This document shows positions 37,913-50,349 of a stretch of DNA of 64,000 bases, in pieces. Source of the DNA: Seriola aureovittata. Its lineage: Eukaryota; Chordata; Actinopteri; Carangiformes; Carangidae. The position numbers and the translations under genes were made by a program. The stretch's first letter is position 1, and the number at the start of each line of letters is the position of its first letter. The stretch spans positions 13,307,640 through 13,371,639 of the forward strand of contig NC_079384.1 in assembly GCF_021018895.1 (NCBI RefSeq), read 5' to 3'. The notes beneath the pieces were generated by a model. The model saw nothing but the letters and a program-made list of their open reading frames with translations. It had not been told where the DNA came from and ran no database searches.

Positions 37913-38569
37913 GTAAGTACAACCCCACTGGACACACATGCACACACACAATCACACACATAAACTCCCTGCGCTGTTGTTGCTAAGGAACAGCAGTCAG
38001 AAGTGGGTAAGGATATTTTCTAATGTTTTTCTCTCCATGCAAATATCGGCACAAGGCCTCAGCGGTGTAGCAATCAGATGAGCAGTCAGCGCAGACGCAA
38101 ACAATCACATGAATTATAGATGCTCGGCTGTATGCTGCCTGCTAATCTCCAAACTTACTCTCAGCATCTCTTTACTTTGTTGCTTGTTGTGCTGCCGTGG
38201 CCTTCTGTTTTATTAATGTGAACCTTGCCTGATTCCATTTTTGTTGAAAATATAAAAAGAGATGAAATGTGCTTTGCAGTTTAGGAGTTTAGTAAAGAGC
38301 TGTGTTTTTGTGCACTCTTCAGAAGAAGTTTGAGCAAAAGTATTTAAAGGCTTTTTTGTGATTTTTTTTTTAATTTTTTTCTCCTTTCATTTGTGCCTTT
38401 TCAGAGGAGCCATGCACCAGAAAGTGTTGTAGTACTCTATTATGCATTGGCAAGGCAACAGCTGTCAGATGAAAACCTTAAGTCAGTTTTTTGACAACCA
38501 AGATTCCTTCTTCCCCATGAGCACACTGCACAGATTTGGTATTGCCCTCTTATAACATTGATGCACTGT

Positions 38570-39270
38570 TTAAAAGAAAAATGAAAGAATCAGAAAATAT
38601 CCACAGATTTTAGTTTTTATTCCACTCACTTCAAAACCTAGTGCCTACATTACCCACAATGCAACATGGCTACCAACAGTTCAGTTACAGATTCTGTAGT
38701 GGTGGGGCGTGTAGACTCCGGTGCACAAGCATACGCACCTGTTAGCATTGTTAGCACAGTTGGGCGTCTTGCTCGAAGGCTAATTAATTTGCCGGCTAAT
38801 TAGCTAGTTAACAGGCTAAGCTAACAGGCCAGGTATGGTGAGTGCAGACAATGATTCCTGCTAATTAGTGCTAACATATAAATAAAAATAATACGAGAAT
38901 TTCACTCAAGATAACCCTCAAATACAGGAGCACAGACTTCCACATGTTCTATTATTCAGTAAAACGCCCCGGAGGATGCCGCCTGATCCTCAAGCTGCCA
39001 GCTTCAAGCAGGGAGAAGCAGGCTACAGAGTCTGGTAAACCGACTTCTTTCTAACACCTGGATGTTTTTCAACCTGACACTGTCTCAAATGACATCACTT
39101 CAGGAAAATTTATCAGATTTTGTGCAGCTCCCTCCGGAGCCACAAAAGGGCTTTATACAACTTCTATCACATGTGTAGCAGTATTTCCCAAGACTTGTAA
39201 ACAGACTTTGATGTGTAAAATCAACTTTAATGGAAGATGCATCAGACTAAAAACAATGAAGAACACCGGA
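38570..39270. repeat. Dispersed repeat, copy B (longer copy)
   Basis: The segment 39020-39200 is homologous to copy A at 1225-1455. The upstream part has features common in fish repeats: ATTACCCACAATGCAACATG near 38650, and a stretch dense in GCTAATTAG/GTTAGCA motifs (38750-38880). I infer one long non-coding element of about 0.7 kb, but no clear terminal inverted repeats or target duplication were found, so its class and borders stay open. Confidence 0.6.
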
Positions 39271-40330
39271 GTTGAAATAACAAGGCTTTTAACATAACAG
39301 CAGAGTACCTGGAGCTGTATCTATTCAAGCGCAGCTTCAAAGTGGCCATTTACAGCATGTGCAGAGCTTAGAAAGGCAGCCAGTAGTTGACTCTAAGCAG
39401 TCTGACTCCCTGCCCACTCTCTTCGAAACCACTCCAACATCATCACCAGCCAGGATATTTGACTAGAGATTGCATTGCTGCTCAGTTTTGGTTGTATTGC
39501 TCTCATCAGTCCATTCGATTGCTACAAGCCAGATTTTATTTTGGAATTCACTCCTTAAAAACTCCGTCAGCCACATGGGTCATAATGCAGAAGACATCAG
39601 TGTAGCCGGGTGATGATGCTCCCCTGTGCCCTGCAGGTGTGCAAATCATATCTGTTCTGCTGCAGAATGGGCTGCAGTGTCAGGGAACAAAAACATACAG
39701 TCTTGACCCTCCTAAGCCACACACACATACACACACACACACATAAACAACACAGGCCCCTATGTGCATGAACTGGACTAACAAGCTCGATCAAACACTC
39801 CACACCCACTGTGATCCTGTACTCTCTGGAGCAGCTTTAGGGATGTGATGAGCGTCACTGAGCTCTCAGCAGTCCATTCTCACATCATGCTTTGTAGCGT
39901 ATGAAATGTTTTGTTTTTGACTCGCAGACTCGAGGCCAATGTGTCATCCCCCATGCCTCAGCAGAATCTTCCCCGATTGAACCTTTTGTCTACTTGCACT
40001 TGTTTTTGACAACCGAGAGATTAATTCTGCATTCTAGTCCATGCATTCAGCCACTTGCTGGAGTTAAATCATTATTCAACTCAATGAAAAATAAGCCTGT
40101 CAAACTCTGACTCATCTCACAGTCTTTATACTTGAACCTGTTTGAATACTGCAGGTGTCGACTTCGCAGCAAATTAGCGAAACTCTTCCATTTGTTGCTA
40201 ACCGTCAAAGTTTGTTTGATCGGTTGTTTCCTCCTCGCCACAGTGAGAACCCAAGGTGACACATTCATTCATCCCATGAGAGAGCTATAAATGTGTTGTA
40301 TTAACAATCTAAGAGCACAGGCTGTGTGCT

Positions 40331-40334
<4 letters not shown>

Positions 40335-40391
<57 letters not shown>
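40335..40391. repeat. (TG)n microsatellite
   Basis: About 28 TG units, almost uninterrupted, just upstream of the hAT-like element. Confidence 0.95.
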
Positions 40392-40392
<1 letters not shown>

Positions 40393-40859
40393 ATCATGCT
40401 CTTTTGCTGCACACTCTTGGGTTGCCGTAGCTTTGGAGACTGATTGAATTCACAGCAGCCTCATGCAGCCTCACATTTTTGAGGCTGTAGCATTAAAGTA
40501 GGACCACCACACTGAATTCTATTTATATGTTTAAAGCTGTGTTAATTTCTGTTTTTGGTTGCCTGTGGGCAGAAGTGCTCAGCAGGAATTGATAAATACA
40601 GACATATTATTGCCTCACAAAATTGGTTCGGGTGGTTATTATTGGATGTTGCCTATTTCCACATCCAGTGGATATGGAGCAACATTAGCATTTAACACAA
40701 GTCAAACATATTCTCCTTTTAGCTTAGTTTTGGTCTCTACCAACTTCAGAGAAAAATATCTGGCTCTTAACCTTCAGATGTTCAACTGTATTCACCAGCC
40801 AGCTGCCTTTTTGTGCTGGACACAACAGTAAAGTACTTGGGGTTTAGAGAGAGAGGTGG

Positions 40860-41560
40860 GACTAAACCAGTGGCGATTGCTCTAAGACTGCAAGGGAAGC
40901 TCAGCTTCCCCTAAAATGTCAACAAAATAAGTGGTCAAATATGTACTGTTGTGTGAACATTTCATTGACTAAATATGCGCTAGAACACGTTCATCTTTTG
41001 TTCAGAATCAGCTACTTATCACAGGTAACCGACACGACTTCTTCTCATTCATCCCCGCAGCGCCACAGTGCTTTACACAGTGTAGACGCCGAGCGTCTAC
41101 TGACTTCAACGGGGGAAGAAGAGAGTGGGTTGTTCCACTGCATCAGAACTAGACGGTCATTGGATAAATGCTGGGCTTTGTCCCGCCCATCGGACGCTCA
41201 GCGTCTCTGGGGGTCGTTGGGGGGCTGGCCCGGACGCTCGGCTACTGCATGATGATTGGATGATCTGTCTGAGGCTGAGTCCCTTTTTGATTGACAGCGA
41301 AATGAGCGAATCAGCGATCTTGAAGTATAAGCATCCACAGGAGCAGTTTTCAAGTTTTTCATTCCGTCGTTCGGAGTTGATCTGGAGACGTTACTGATCC
41401 TCAGCGACTTTGTCTTTGATAAAAACGACTAGCGTTGTGTTTGGCGACTCTCTTCTGTCACTCTGCGACTTTACATTTAAATAAACGGACACATTTTATG
41501 ATGTAGGCCAAAAATGAGCTTCCCTTCCTTATAAGACCAGCAGCCGCCACTGGACTAAAC
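40860..41560. mobile_element. Non-autonomous hAT-like DNA transposon with 8-bp target duplication
   Basis: The element proper is 40868-41552 (685 bp). It is flanked by identical 8-bp direct repeats GACTAAAC at 40860-40867 and 41553-41560, the duplication length of hAT elements. The ends are inverted repeats: left CAGTGGCGATTGCT, right (reverse complement) CAGTGGCGGCTGCT. Both ends have AAGGGAAGCTC slightly further in. CAGTG-type ends are also usual for hAT. The interior has no transposase; its open frames (up to about 100 codons) resemble nothing known. The intact duplication suggests a fairly recent insertion moved by a transposase encoded elsewhere. Confidence 0.88.
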
Positions 41561-42148
41561 CATATAGTCACGGTGCTATAAATCCAAAACAATGAGTTGA
41601 AAAGAGGCTAAAAATCTGTGTAGACCAATCGAAGGGACATACTCATTTGATCTAATGTTAATATAAACATTTTGGTTAGTAGAGCTTTATAATAATTGCT
41701 TGTACCTGCTTTATCAAGTGCTTTAAAGTGTTTTTTTGGAAGTTTTCTCTGCCACCGAACACAGTTTCTTGCTGGGAGCAGCTGGTGGTGATTTTTACTT
41801 CACAAAAGCTTCGGCCATTGCTGTGTTCACAAGACGAGTTTTTAATACCGCCTCTTCGAGGCGTTGCGTCTTCAGGGCAGATTGGAGGCTACATTGAGTT
41901 GCTGTCGGAAAGGGCCGGGGCTCGCTGGCTAGTGTGTTAACTCCAGTAGAAGAAAAGACATGATAGAGTCAAGAGTTAACATTGGCGTTGCTTTCCACCA
42001 CTGGAGACACCTCTTGGCGAGTAAAGGAATTAAGTTTTCTTGCTGAACTCGCAACTTTTCTTCTAGACTGGTAAGTAAACAGCTGTTAATGCTAACGCTA
42101 GCATTGTAGCAATAAAAAAACATACTAATAGCTCCTTTAAAACATGCA

Positions 42149-42172
42149 TTTTTTTTTTTTTTTTTTTTTTTT
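42149..42172. repeat. Poly-T run (24 bp)
   Basis: Uninterrupted T run. It could be the poly-A tail of a retrotransposed copy on the - strand, but no associated body was recognised. Confidence 0.85.
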
Positions 42173-43354
42173 AGTAATGTCACAACACATTTTCAAAATA
42201 CGTTTGGAAGCCTCATGAAGCGTTTTTGAATGCAATTCATTCACTTCTTCTCAGTGTCTTGTTTCTGGGCAATCCACACATGCCACATTCAGCCTACAGA
42301 TTGCCACCCACGGCACCGGCAGACAGTTCTTTCATGTCTACACATTATGATAGCACCGCTAATGAGATGGGCATCAGCAGTAGCAGCGGTCGTTTCCTCC
42401 CACTCCTTCTCCACCCAGCTCCTCTTACGTCCTCCAGGTTGTAAACTCATTTATGGGCTCTAATTGCCCTGGGGACAGCAGCATCAGGCTGGTTAGCCAC
42501 TGACTGCCATTTCCCCCATGCCAACTGGCCACGGCTTAATAGTGACAGCTAATCGGCAGTGGAGATGGACTGACGCTTGTTCTCCAAAATGACAGGGAAC
42601 AAGTTTGCTCGCCAAGGTCATGGTTGGCGGAGAACTTGATTATATGGCCTCTGACACAGATTTCTTAGGTAATATATATTTCATCTGGTGCACGCAACAC
42701 AGAATTGGATAATATTGTCTTAGCACAGACATTTTGAGGCTTATGTGTATCATGCCTCTAGGATCCTGACCTTGTGCTCCCACACTGTGTTACCACTCTT
42801 TGGCTTGTCTGGTCTCATCCAGAAGACCTAGATCTTGTTTTAATTTTTAATCATTTCAGCGTCCTTGTCGCAGTTCTCGCAGGCTCACAGTAAAGGTTTG
42901 AATTGAACGCACCTTGTAAAAATGGGGCACCTAATGTAAGTATCAAACAATTTAAGCTTCTTTTTGAAATTGGCAATGTTGCAAAACGCTTCAGGAATGC
43001 AGATATGACATTCAATATGAATTCATTCTTGCCTTTTTAGAGGTACAAGTGCCCTGTGGGTAAACCGCCATTTTTGTTAAAGAGCGCCTACTGAATTAGC
43101 TCAAGTTGGCATTTGCTTAAATGCTGTAGTCACTGTCTGTTTCCTCTCGGGGATGAAAAACCTTGCGTCACATTTTTACAAGACAACAGCTGCTGGCTGC
43201 TTTGTACAGTCACCTAAATGTGCTCCCTTACAGATTTGCATAGTAAACTTTTCAAGAGCTCGCCGCTGTTCAACCTTATAGCTCGAGATGTGCTGAATCG
43301 CTTCATACTAAGTGCAGTCATCATCATCAATCTGAGCAATGTTCATTGGTAATG

Positions 43355-43380
43355 TTTTTTTTTTTTTTTTTTTTTTTTTT
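43355..43380. repeat. Poly-T run (26 bp)
   Basis: Uninterrupted T run with no recognisable retrotransposon body next to it. Confidence 0.85.
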
Positions 43381-46300
43381 CTTCTCCCATTCGTAAGGAA
43401 AAGCACTTCAATGGCTGTGGAAGTTGCAGCAACCAAAAGACTTAATTATGAGATTGAATAAAAATTATGTTCGATGATCAACTGTAATTAGTGATATTTA
43501 ACAAACCGATAGTGTTTTTTCTCCCTGTCTGAACTACAATTACTGCAGTGACAAAAAGACAGTTAACAGATCAAGTAAAATATTGTTTAATAAGCACTGA
43601 TAAATTAATACAGTCCTCCCTCTTATAAGCATAGCATATAGAGATGAAGTCAGTATTATTATCGTCTTTTTTTTAATATGTAGTAGAATACAGTACGTAC
43701 TGGGACACATGATCAAACTTTTAATGTATAAGATTTGAGTTAACATCAGACAGCCTTCTTAAACTCAGTCCATTTCCCCAAATACCAGCCAAAGTTTCTC
43801 GCAGAGCTGTTAATTATGTGTAAGAATAGTAGATCGAGAGACGAATAGGGAGTTCTCCCAGAGCCCTGCGTGTCAGATGAAAAGATAAAAGCTGAAGAAG
43901 CAGCTCTTTAACACGGTAACCCGTGCCATCAGTCCCTCACAGACTCATTAGGAGAGGGTTTCTGAAGCTGGATGGCTGCCGTTTGGAGTTCTCTCCATGA
44001 CTAATCCAGGACCTGGAGGGCAGGTCTGGAAGGCAGTAAAGGAAGGAAGACTCAGAGAAAGTGCAGAGACTGCCAATGATATTGTGATCCTGTTTGTCCT
44101 CGTACAAACCCACCAGCCACCAAGTAAAAAAAAAAAAAAAAACACAATGCCTGTAGGCTTATGGGTATCTGATTTGACACACTCCCCTTTTAAGGAGAAT
44201 GCCGTTGAAAGATTGCTGGTTGAAAACCTCACGACTCAATTTTTAGTTACTTTCAAACAAGTTACATGGTCCTGTGGGTTCAAAAAAAAAAATCCATCAA
44301 AGCTCTGTTTGGTAATTCCGACGAGGCATCATTGTTGACCTAAAAATAAGGATATTTTTTCTACATTTCTGAAAAGCTGACATTTTGGAGATCTGAGATT
44401 TACACCTCTGTTGAATATGTTTTTCCGATCCATCAGGTGCTATGAGCATGATGAAACGCAAACAAAAGGGAAAAAAAGACAAAACTTGACAAAAACATTT
44501 AGCCTTTTCTTATGATATTAATATTATTATCATTAAATCATTATAAAATATTACCATTTTAAGATGATGGTGTCATGTCTATTCATGAAGAGCTACTATG
44601 AAATTGCAGTAGAAAAGAAATGCCATATGTACTTGTGGCTACATAGATGTTTGATAGTCCCAAATGATCTGAGCACACTCCTTTCTGTGCACACTCCCAG
44701 TGCTTCTCAAGCCTCAGCTTTTTGTTATTGTGAGCTGAAGAAGAAAGGCCTGACCTTTACACAGCTTTCCAACTATGTTGCTTTGTTAATGTGGTGACAG
44801 TTGTCTACTCTCTCTCTCTCTCTTGTGTGCGGTTTTGTGTCTGCATGTTGGAGCCCTGATTGGCAATTCTGCAATAGTGAGATTAAGACACAGCACTACA
44901 GAGGAACCATGGGAGAGGCACTAAACATGGTTTGTGACATGTAGCGCTGCATCCTGCACCGCATCACCAGGCACTTGCTGCACGTACGGGTGTTTGTTTG
45001 CCAACATGCCAGTGTAGGCTATAAGTTAATCTTCCATCTCAACAGGGTCTCAAAGAGCTCTAATGTCAATGACAGACACTTTTTTTATAGACTATTTGGA
45101 GTATATGACTTGGAGCTCGGGTTAATATCTGCCTCTATGTGTGAATCAGCTTGACGATAAGCCTTTGCCCCGATAAGTAATATTGTTTTGCCCATGGAGT
45201 GCGGTGCATTTGAGTGGCTGTGATCATACCGTGTCAGTTGGCCTTTAAATAGTGCCCCCTGAAGAGCGATAACATCAGATGTTATTTTTCTCAACATGGT
45301 TTTTATCAAAGTCATTATCAGGAAGCAGCGGGATGGCTCACTGTGTAAGAAAACTATCCGTCAGCTGGACCTGCCACATTGGAGCCCTCAGTGGAAGCAT
45401 TCAGATCATTTATCATTTAAGTAAAACTAGCAACACCACAATGTAAAAATACTGTAATAGTCTAATAGATAAGATAATACGTAAAGATTTGTACTTATTA
45501 ACTTTCATTGAAATTGTGCTGTATTCACTTTACAGAATTCCCCCTGTCATAGTGTTACATTATTATGCTATTGATTAACATTGCAAGTGCATTTTTACAG
45601 CAGCATTTTTGTTAGTTGTCAAGGCAGGTACAATATTTCCCACCCAAGTATAAAAGACCATAAAATGGAATTTAAGTATGTCAACTTTTTGCTTTGTGGA
45701 TGAGCCTGACTTTATATTTTTTTGTGCTGGAATACAAGTGAAATTGCTTCTTTTTTTTCTGTCAGGTATAAAATAAGGATCATTTACTACACTTTGGCAG
45801 ATGCTTCATTGGAGATCCAGTGAATATGCTGCAGCTAATTTCTGTCTTTCTTATCTGAACATAACTGACATGTTTGCAGTACACTTCAGTGCATGCTCCT
45901 TCCACTTTGATAACCCAATTACTTTTGTCTTTAGATCAGCAGTGTGTCAAACCACATGGCCCCATTTTACGGCTGCATATCTGACGTGTGTTTAATTTGG
46001 CATTCAAACCGGCGTTGATGCACACAGCAATCAACATTGACCAAAATGGCGCCCATGGTATCAATGTCAGTCTGCTAATAATCCAAAGCCTTATATAATC
46101 ATAATACTCTGATTTTAAACGCTATCAAGGGGAGGAATCTACGTAAACAGGTTCACTGGATGAAATAAGGCTGTCGTCATCAAAAGATTGTCAGAGAGTA
46201 CGAAAATAACTTATAAATGTTTTGTGTGCAAAAAGTCCATGTACTTTTGTTCTTCTCTCTAGTTTTCTACTGACATATAATTTGAATTTACCATAAATTG

Positions 46301-46969
46301 TGAAAAAAGATAAAAATGTTAAAGACTTAGACTATTTAGACTGTTAGAATCTGTTTTAATTGCTCCGTGTTTCATCTGATAACTTTGAATGCGCCTCATT
46401 ATCTCACCCTTTGCTCAACATGAACTTTGCCAGCCTTTTGACTCCAGTGTGCAAAGTGGGAGTTTTCCTTCTTGCTTGTATTTGGAGCTCTGTCTAAAGC
46501 AGCCTGTGTTGCCTCATTAGTAATCCGTTCACCTCTTCACAAACTTTTGGCCTGGATGAAAAGCAGCCTTTGCTGTCATTGTTACATCTCAGATCTCTGT
46601 GTTTATGGGCTGGCGTAGGGTAGCGTGCTTCAGCTATAACACTGGCATCACACTGCCTGGTGCTGCCAAGTCAAAGGGACCGCAGCTTTTATTTTTCACA
46701 GTATTCGAATGACAGACAGGGTATCATTGGCCTTTGGGGTGAGTCAGCAATCACATCTTTTCCACTGTCGTTTCATACAGTCTCACAGACACATAACATG
46801 TGCCCCAACTCACCAACACATATATCTACAGTAATCTTTTACTTGGCCTCCATTATCAGCTCAGTTTTTTACCGTCTGGTTCTGTCAGAAACTTCTAAGA
46901 GGTCTATTTTTTTCCATTGACTGTATGTATCTACATATTCATATTCTAATAGTATTAATTTGCTTAAAA

Positions 46970-47160
46970 CAATGCTATAGGCTCTGACATTCCCATCAGC
47001 CTCAGCTGTGCTTTGCCTTCAGTTGCTAATTAGCAAATGTTAGCATGCTAGCACTAAACTACGACAACATGATAAACATTAGACCTGCTAAACATCAGCA
47101 TGTTTGCATTGTCGCTGTGAGAATGTAGCCAATGCTAGCGTTAGCACTTTGATAACTTGA
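46970..47160. repeat. Dispersed fish repeat (TTAGCATGCTA type)
   Basis: Contains GCTAATTAGCAAATGTTAGC, ATGCTAGCAC, ACATGATAAACATTAGACCT, GCTAAACATCAGCATGTTTG and GCTAGCGTTAGCAC. I recall this ordered set of motifs as a common interspersed repeat of teleost introns. The copy is moderately diverged. The family name is not assigned. Confidence 0.65.
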
Positions 47161-50100
47161 TTTGATGAACTTCATGTGTTCATATGTTTTTAGTGTTTCA
47201 GTTCACTCCTCTATTCACCACTCCTGATTTATTAATTAAAGGACATAATGGATTTCAGCTTTAAGATATAAGCCTCGTTTTGTGTCCAGATTTTATTCTG
47301 ACACCATCAGCCCAGCTACATCTAAGAGCTCATTGTTGCTAAAAGTGGTTTAAATGCTAAAGTGGAGTGAGGAAGAGAGGATTTCTTTTCCCCCTCAGTG
47401 TATATGGAACAGTTCTAACAGATGAGAGCAGTTCTTTGAGTCACCCCAGTGATATTTTTGAGTCATTAGAGCTTCCCTTAGCTTCCCTGGGGTGTGCCTC
47501 TCAGTATGAATTCTTACAGCACTAGTTTATCTGAAAAGCCATGACAAGAGAGTTGGATATACTGTATTTAAGATGCATTAGGTGAAAGTTGTCACACTGG
47601 AGTGAAATTTGGGTTAAAAACATGTTGACAGATAAATTGATCTAATATTAGATCAGGAGTCTGAAGTAAAGGTAATCTAATTTAATAAATTGCTCTGATA
47701 ATGAAGGTTTTTGACCTTGCCTTATCTCTGAGCACAGGCGGATACGCCAGCTATTCAGCAACAGTATGCAAATGGATCGCGATCATTATCGAGGATGCTC
47801 TCTGAACTCAATTAGCAAGTATGATCTGCTGATAACTTTCCATTAGCATAGGTGTCTGTGGTGCAGATCACCCGATAGAGCTCAAGTCTGTGTACCATTT
47901 ATAATAAAAAAAAAACAAAAAAACATAAATTTAAAAAGAACCATAGCAACAAGGGGATGAAAAGCAAATAATCTGTTAACTGTGCTGAAATTTCAATGTG
48001 CAGCACACCCATCAATCCACGGTAATGGGGTGATTTTTCTAACACTGATAGTTTGATGGAGGATATTTATCATAATGATGCCATATGTATACTGTATCAA
48101 AATGACTCGTGCGGGAGGTGCTATGCTGCTGTTGCACTGCCTAATTAAAAAGTTAAAGGATCTCCAAGTTATGTTTTTGTCTCTCTAAGCAGAAAACAGG
48201 GAAGCCCGTGATTTCGGGAGATGATTAGAGCTACCTTGATTTCCCTGCTGAACAGAAAGCAGCGAGAGGGCTGGCTGTTTTTGGGAATGACACGTTTCTA
48301 GGGTGTCCCCAGAAATTCTTAGTATCTTAGCTGAAGGCGCAAAAGCAAACACTAAATCCACTGGTTAAGCCTTTGATTACATTTGTAGTAGCAGATTCAA
48401 TTTCCCAGTCGTTAACATTTTGCTTGTAGTTGTAATGAAGTTGTACACAACTGGTTTGTCATTGTGTCTCCCATTGCATCTGAGCATCTTATTTTCCCTC
48501 TGCAGCGTGATGACTGGCCGTCACAGATGTTGCAAGGCTGCCAAGTTTCTCCCCCCTGGCATTTGGCGCTGTTAATAATGCAAGCGTAAAAGAGCAGTGG
48601 CACTACAGTCTGTATAATATACAGTTAATGCTCTCTATGCAGACACTCATATTGCTGTTTCTGTGCAAAGAATATTCCCTGAAATCAGTATGGTGATTAA
48701 TTATAGAATGTACAGTAAGTCCTCTTAGACTAACTCAAATAAAGACAGAGTGGAGCTTTTGTTAGTATATCACATTTATTTAAGGACCACAACTTAAAAA
48801 ATTCATACTTTTTAAGCCAACATTAAAAAAAAAAATATTCCAGAGTTCAAGAAATTAGCTCTGAATGCCTTTAATCTTATTTGAAATTGCCTTTTTGGAG
48901 TGTCTTAGTCAGAGCCCACTGTGAGGGAGAGTATATTCTATTTTCATCCGCCTCATTAAGTTTTTCACTTTAATTAATGGCAGGATGTGCTCACAGAGGA
49001 ACTATCCTGTCTGTTCGTTAAAGCCCATTATACGTCTGCGCTCAGGCAGACTGCTGGTGTCAAATAGGCTCTCAGATACTGGAGTTTACATTTATTTGGT
49101 GACCTGCAACACAAGAGTGCAGCACTCAGAAAATATGTTTATGCAAACCATCACCCATTAGTGTACAGATACTGCAGATCAGTCATGTAGAGAAGGCAGG
49201 AGATTTCATCTTCATGGATCATCAACCAGTTGTAGTGGAACCATGAAGAAGTGTCACTACCGGAAAGGGGAGGTGATGAAGAAATGGGTGATTACAGCTG
49301 CTTTTTGCCTGTTGAGTCATATTTAACTAGAAGCTGTGAAGAGTATTGATCTCACTCCTTTCCTCGCTGCGTGACCCAGCAGTTGGAGCTGTGTGACACT
49401 TTGGTTAATGTCTATAGAAATTACAGCTATTGGTGATTACAAATAAGTTTAGTTGGATCCATCACATCCCTCACACAGAAGCTAGACTTTGTGCTGCGAA
49501 TGAATGGAGCCAAACTATTGGACTAAATATGTTTCATTACCACCTCTGAGCATTATACCACTGATTAAAGTTGGTATAATGCAGACATAGTTTTTGTAGG
49601 TCAGTAGTTTTGCATGCAGTTGTTGAGTTATGTCATCCGTGTCAATTTTAATTGACGTTTCGCTGGAAAATTCCTGTTTTCTTTTTTTTTAAGGAGAGGA
49701 TTGGTTTAAATTTCCCTCTCCTGATGCATTTTAATAACGTTGTGTTGACGACTGCAAGAATCAATATTTTTTTCAATTCATAATGAAATACTTAAACTAC
49801 TGAGTGTTTGTGCTGCTGGCAAAGTTATTTTCAGATGGATTTTTATAGTGTGCATTTTTAAATCAAATGTAGTTTGTCCATTTATTTTATTTTGTTGTTA
49901 TTCCTGCAAATGGTGTGAGGGACAATGCACAGTGCATCAGGACAATACATTTTTTTAATATCTTATCTATTCTATGAGAAAAAACATTCCATGCCATTAA
50001 CTTCTTAATAAGAAACTTTTCAATAGGATATAAATTACTGGGACTTCAGAGTTTTTTGGACTTGTGAATCAAGACTTCTGATCCAAGAGATTTTGTGTTA

Positions 50101-50303
50101 GCACAATATGAAGCTGGTGAAATGAATATATTCCCTTTTATTAGTGTTCTTTTTTAAAATATGGAGATCTCATTGTTGTTATTGAAAGTGTAATCTAAGA
50201 AATTCAGTGTCAGAATTAGCCAAAGAATCAAATAGAAACTTGTGATTCTAGCCTGTTCCAATCTTACTCATTATTATATTTGCAAGAAGTCTAAGACGTG
50301 ATC

Positions 50304-50316
50304 CTATATATATGTA

Positions 50317-50348
<32 letters not shown>

Positions 50349-50349
50349 C
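50304..50349. repeat. (TA)n/(TG)n compound microsatellite
   Basis: TATATA, then a short TGTGTG stretch, then about 11 TA units. Confidence 0.92.

Noticed and set aside
40941..41397. Two frames of about 90-100 codons inside the hAT-like element
   Set aside because: Overlapping, without transposase motifs; the element is non-autonomous.
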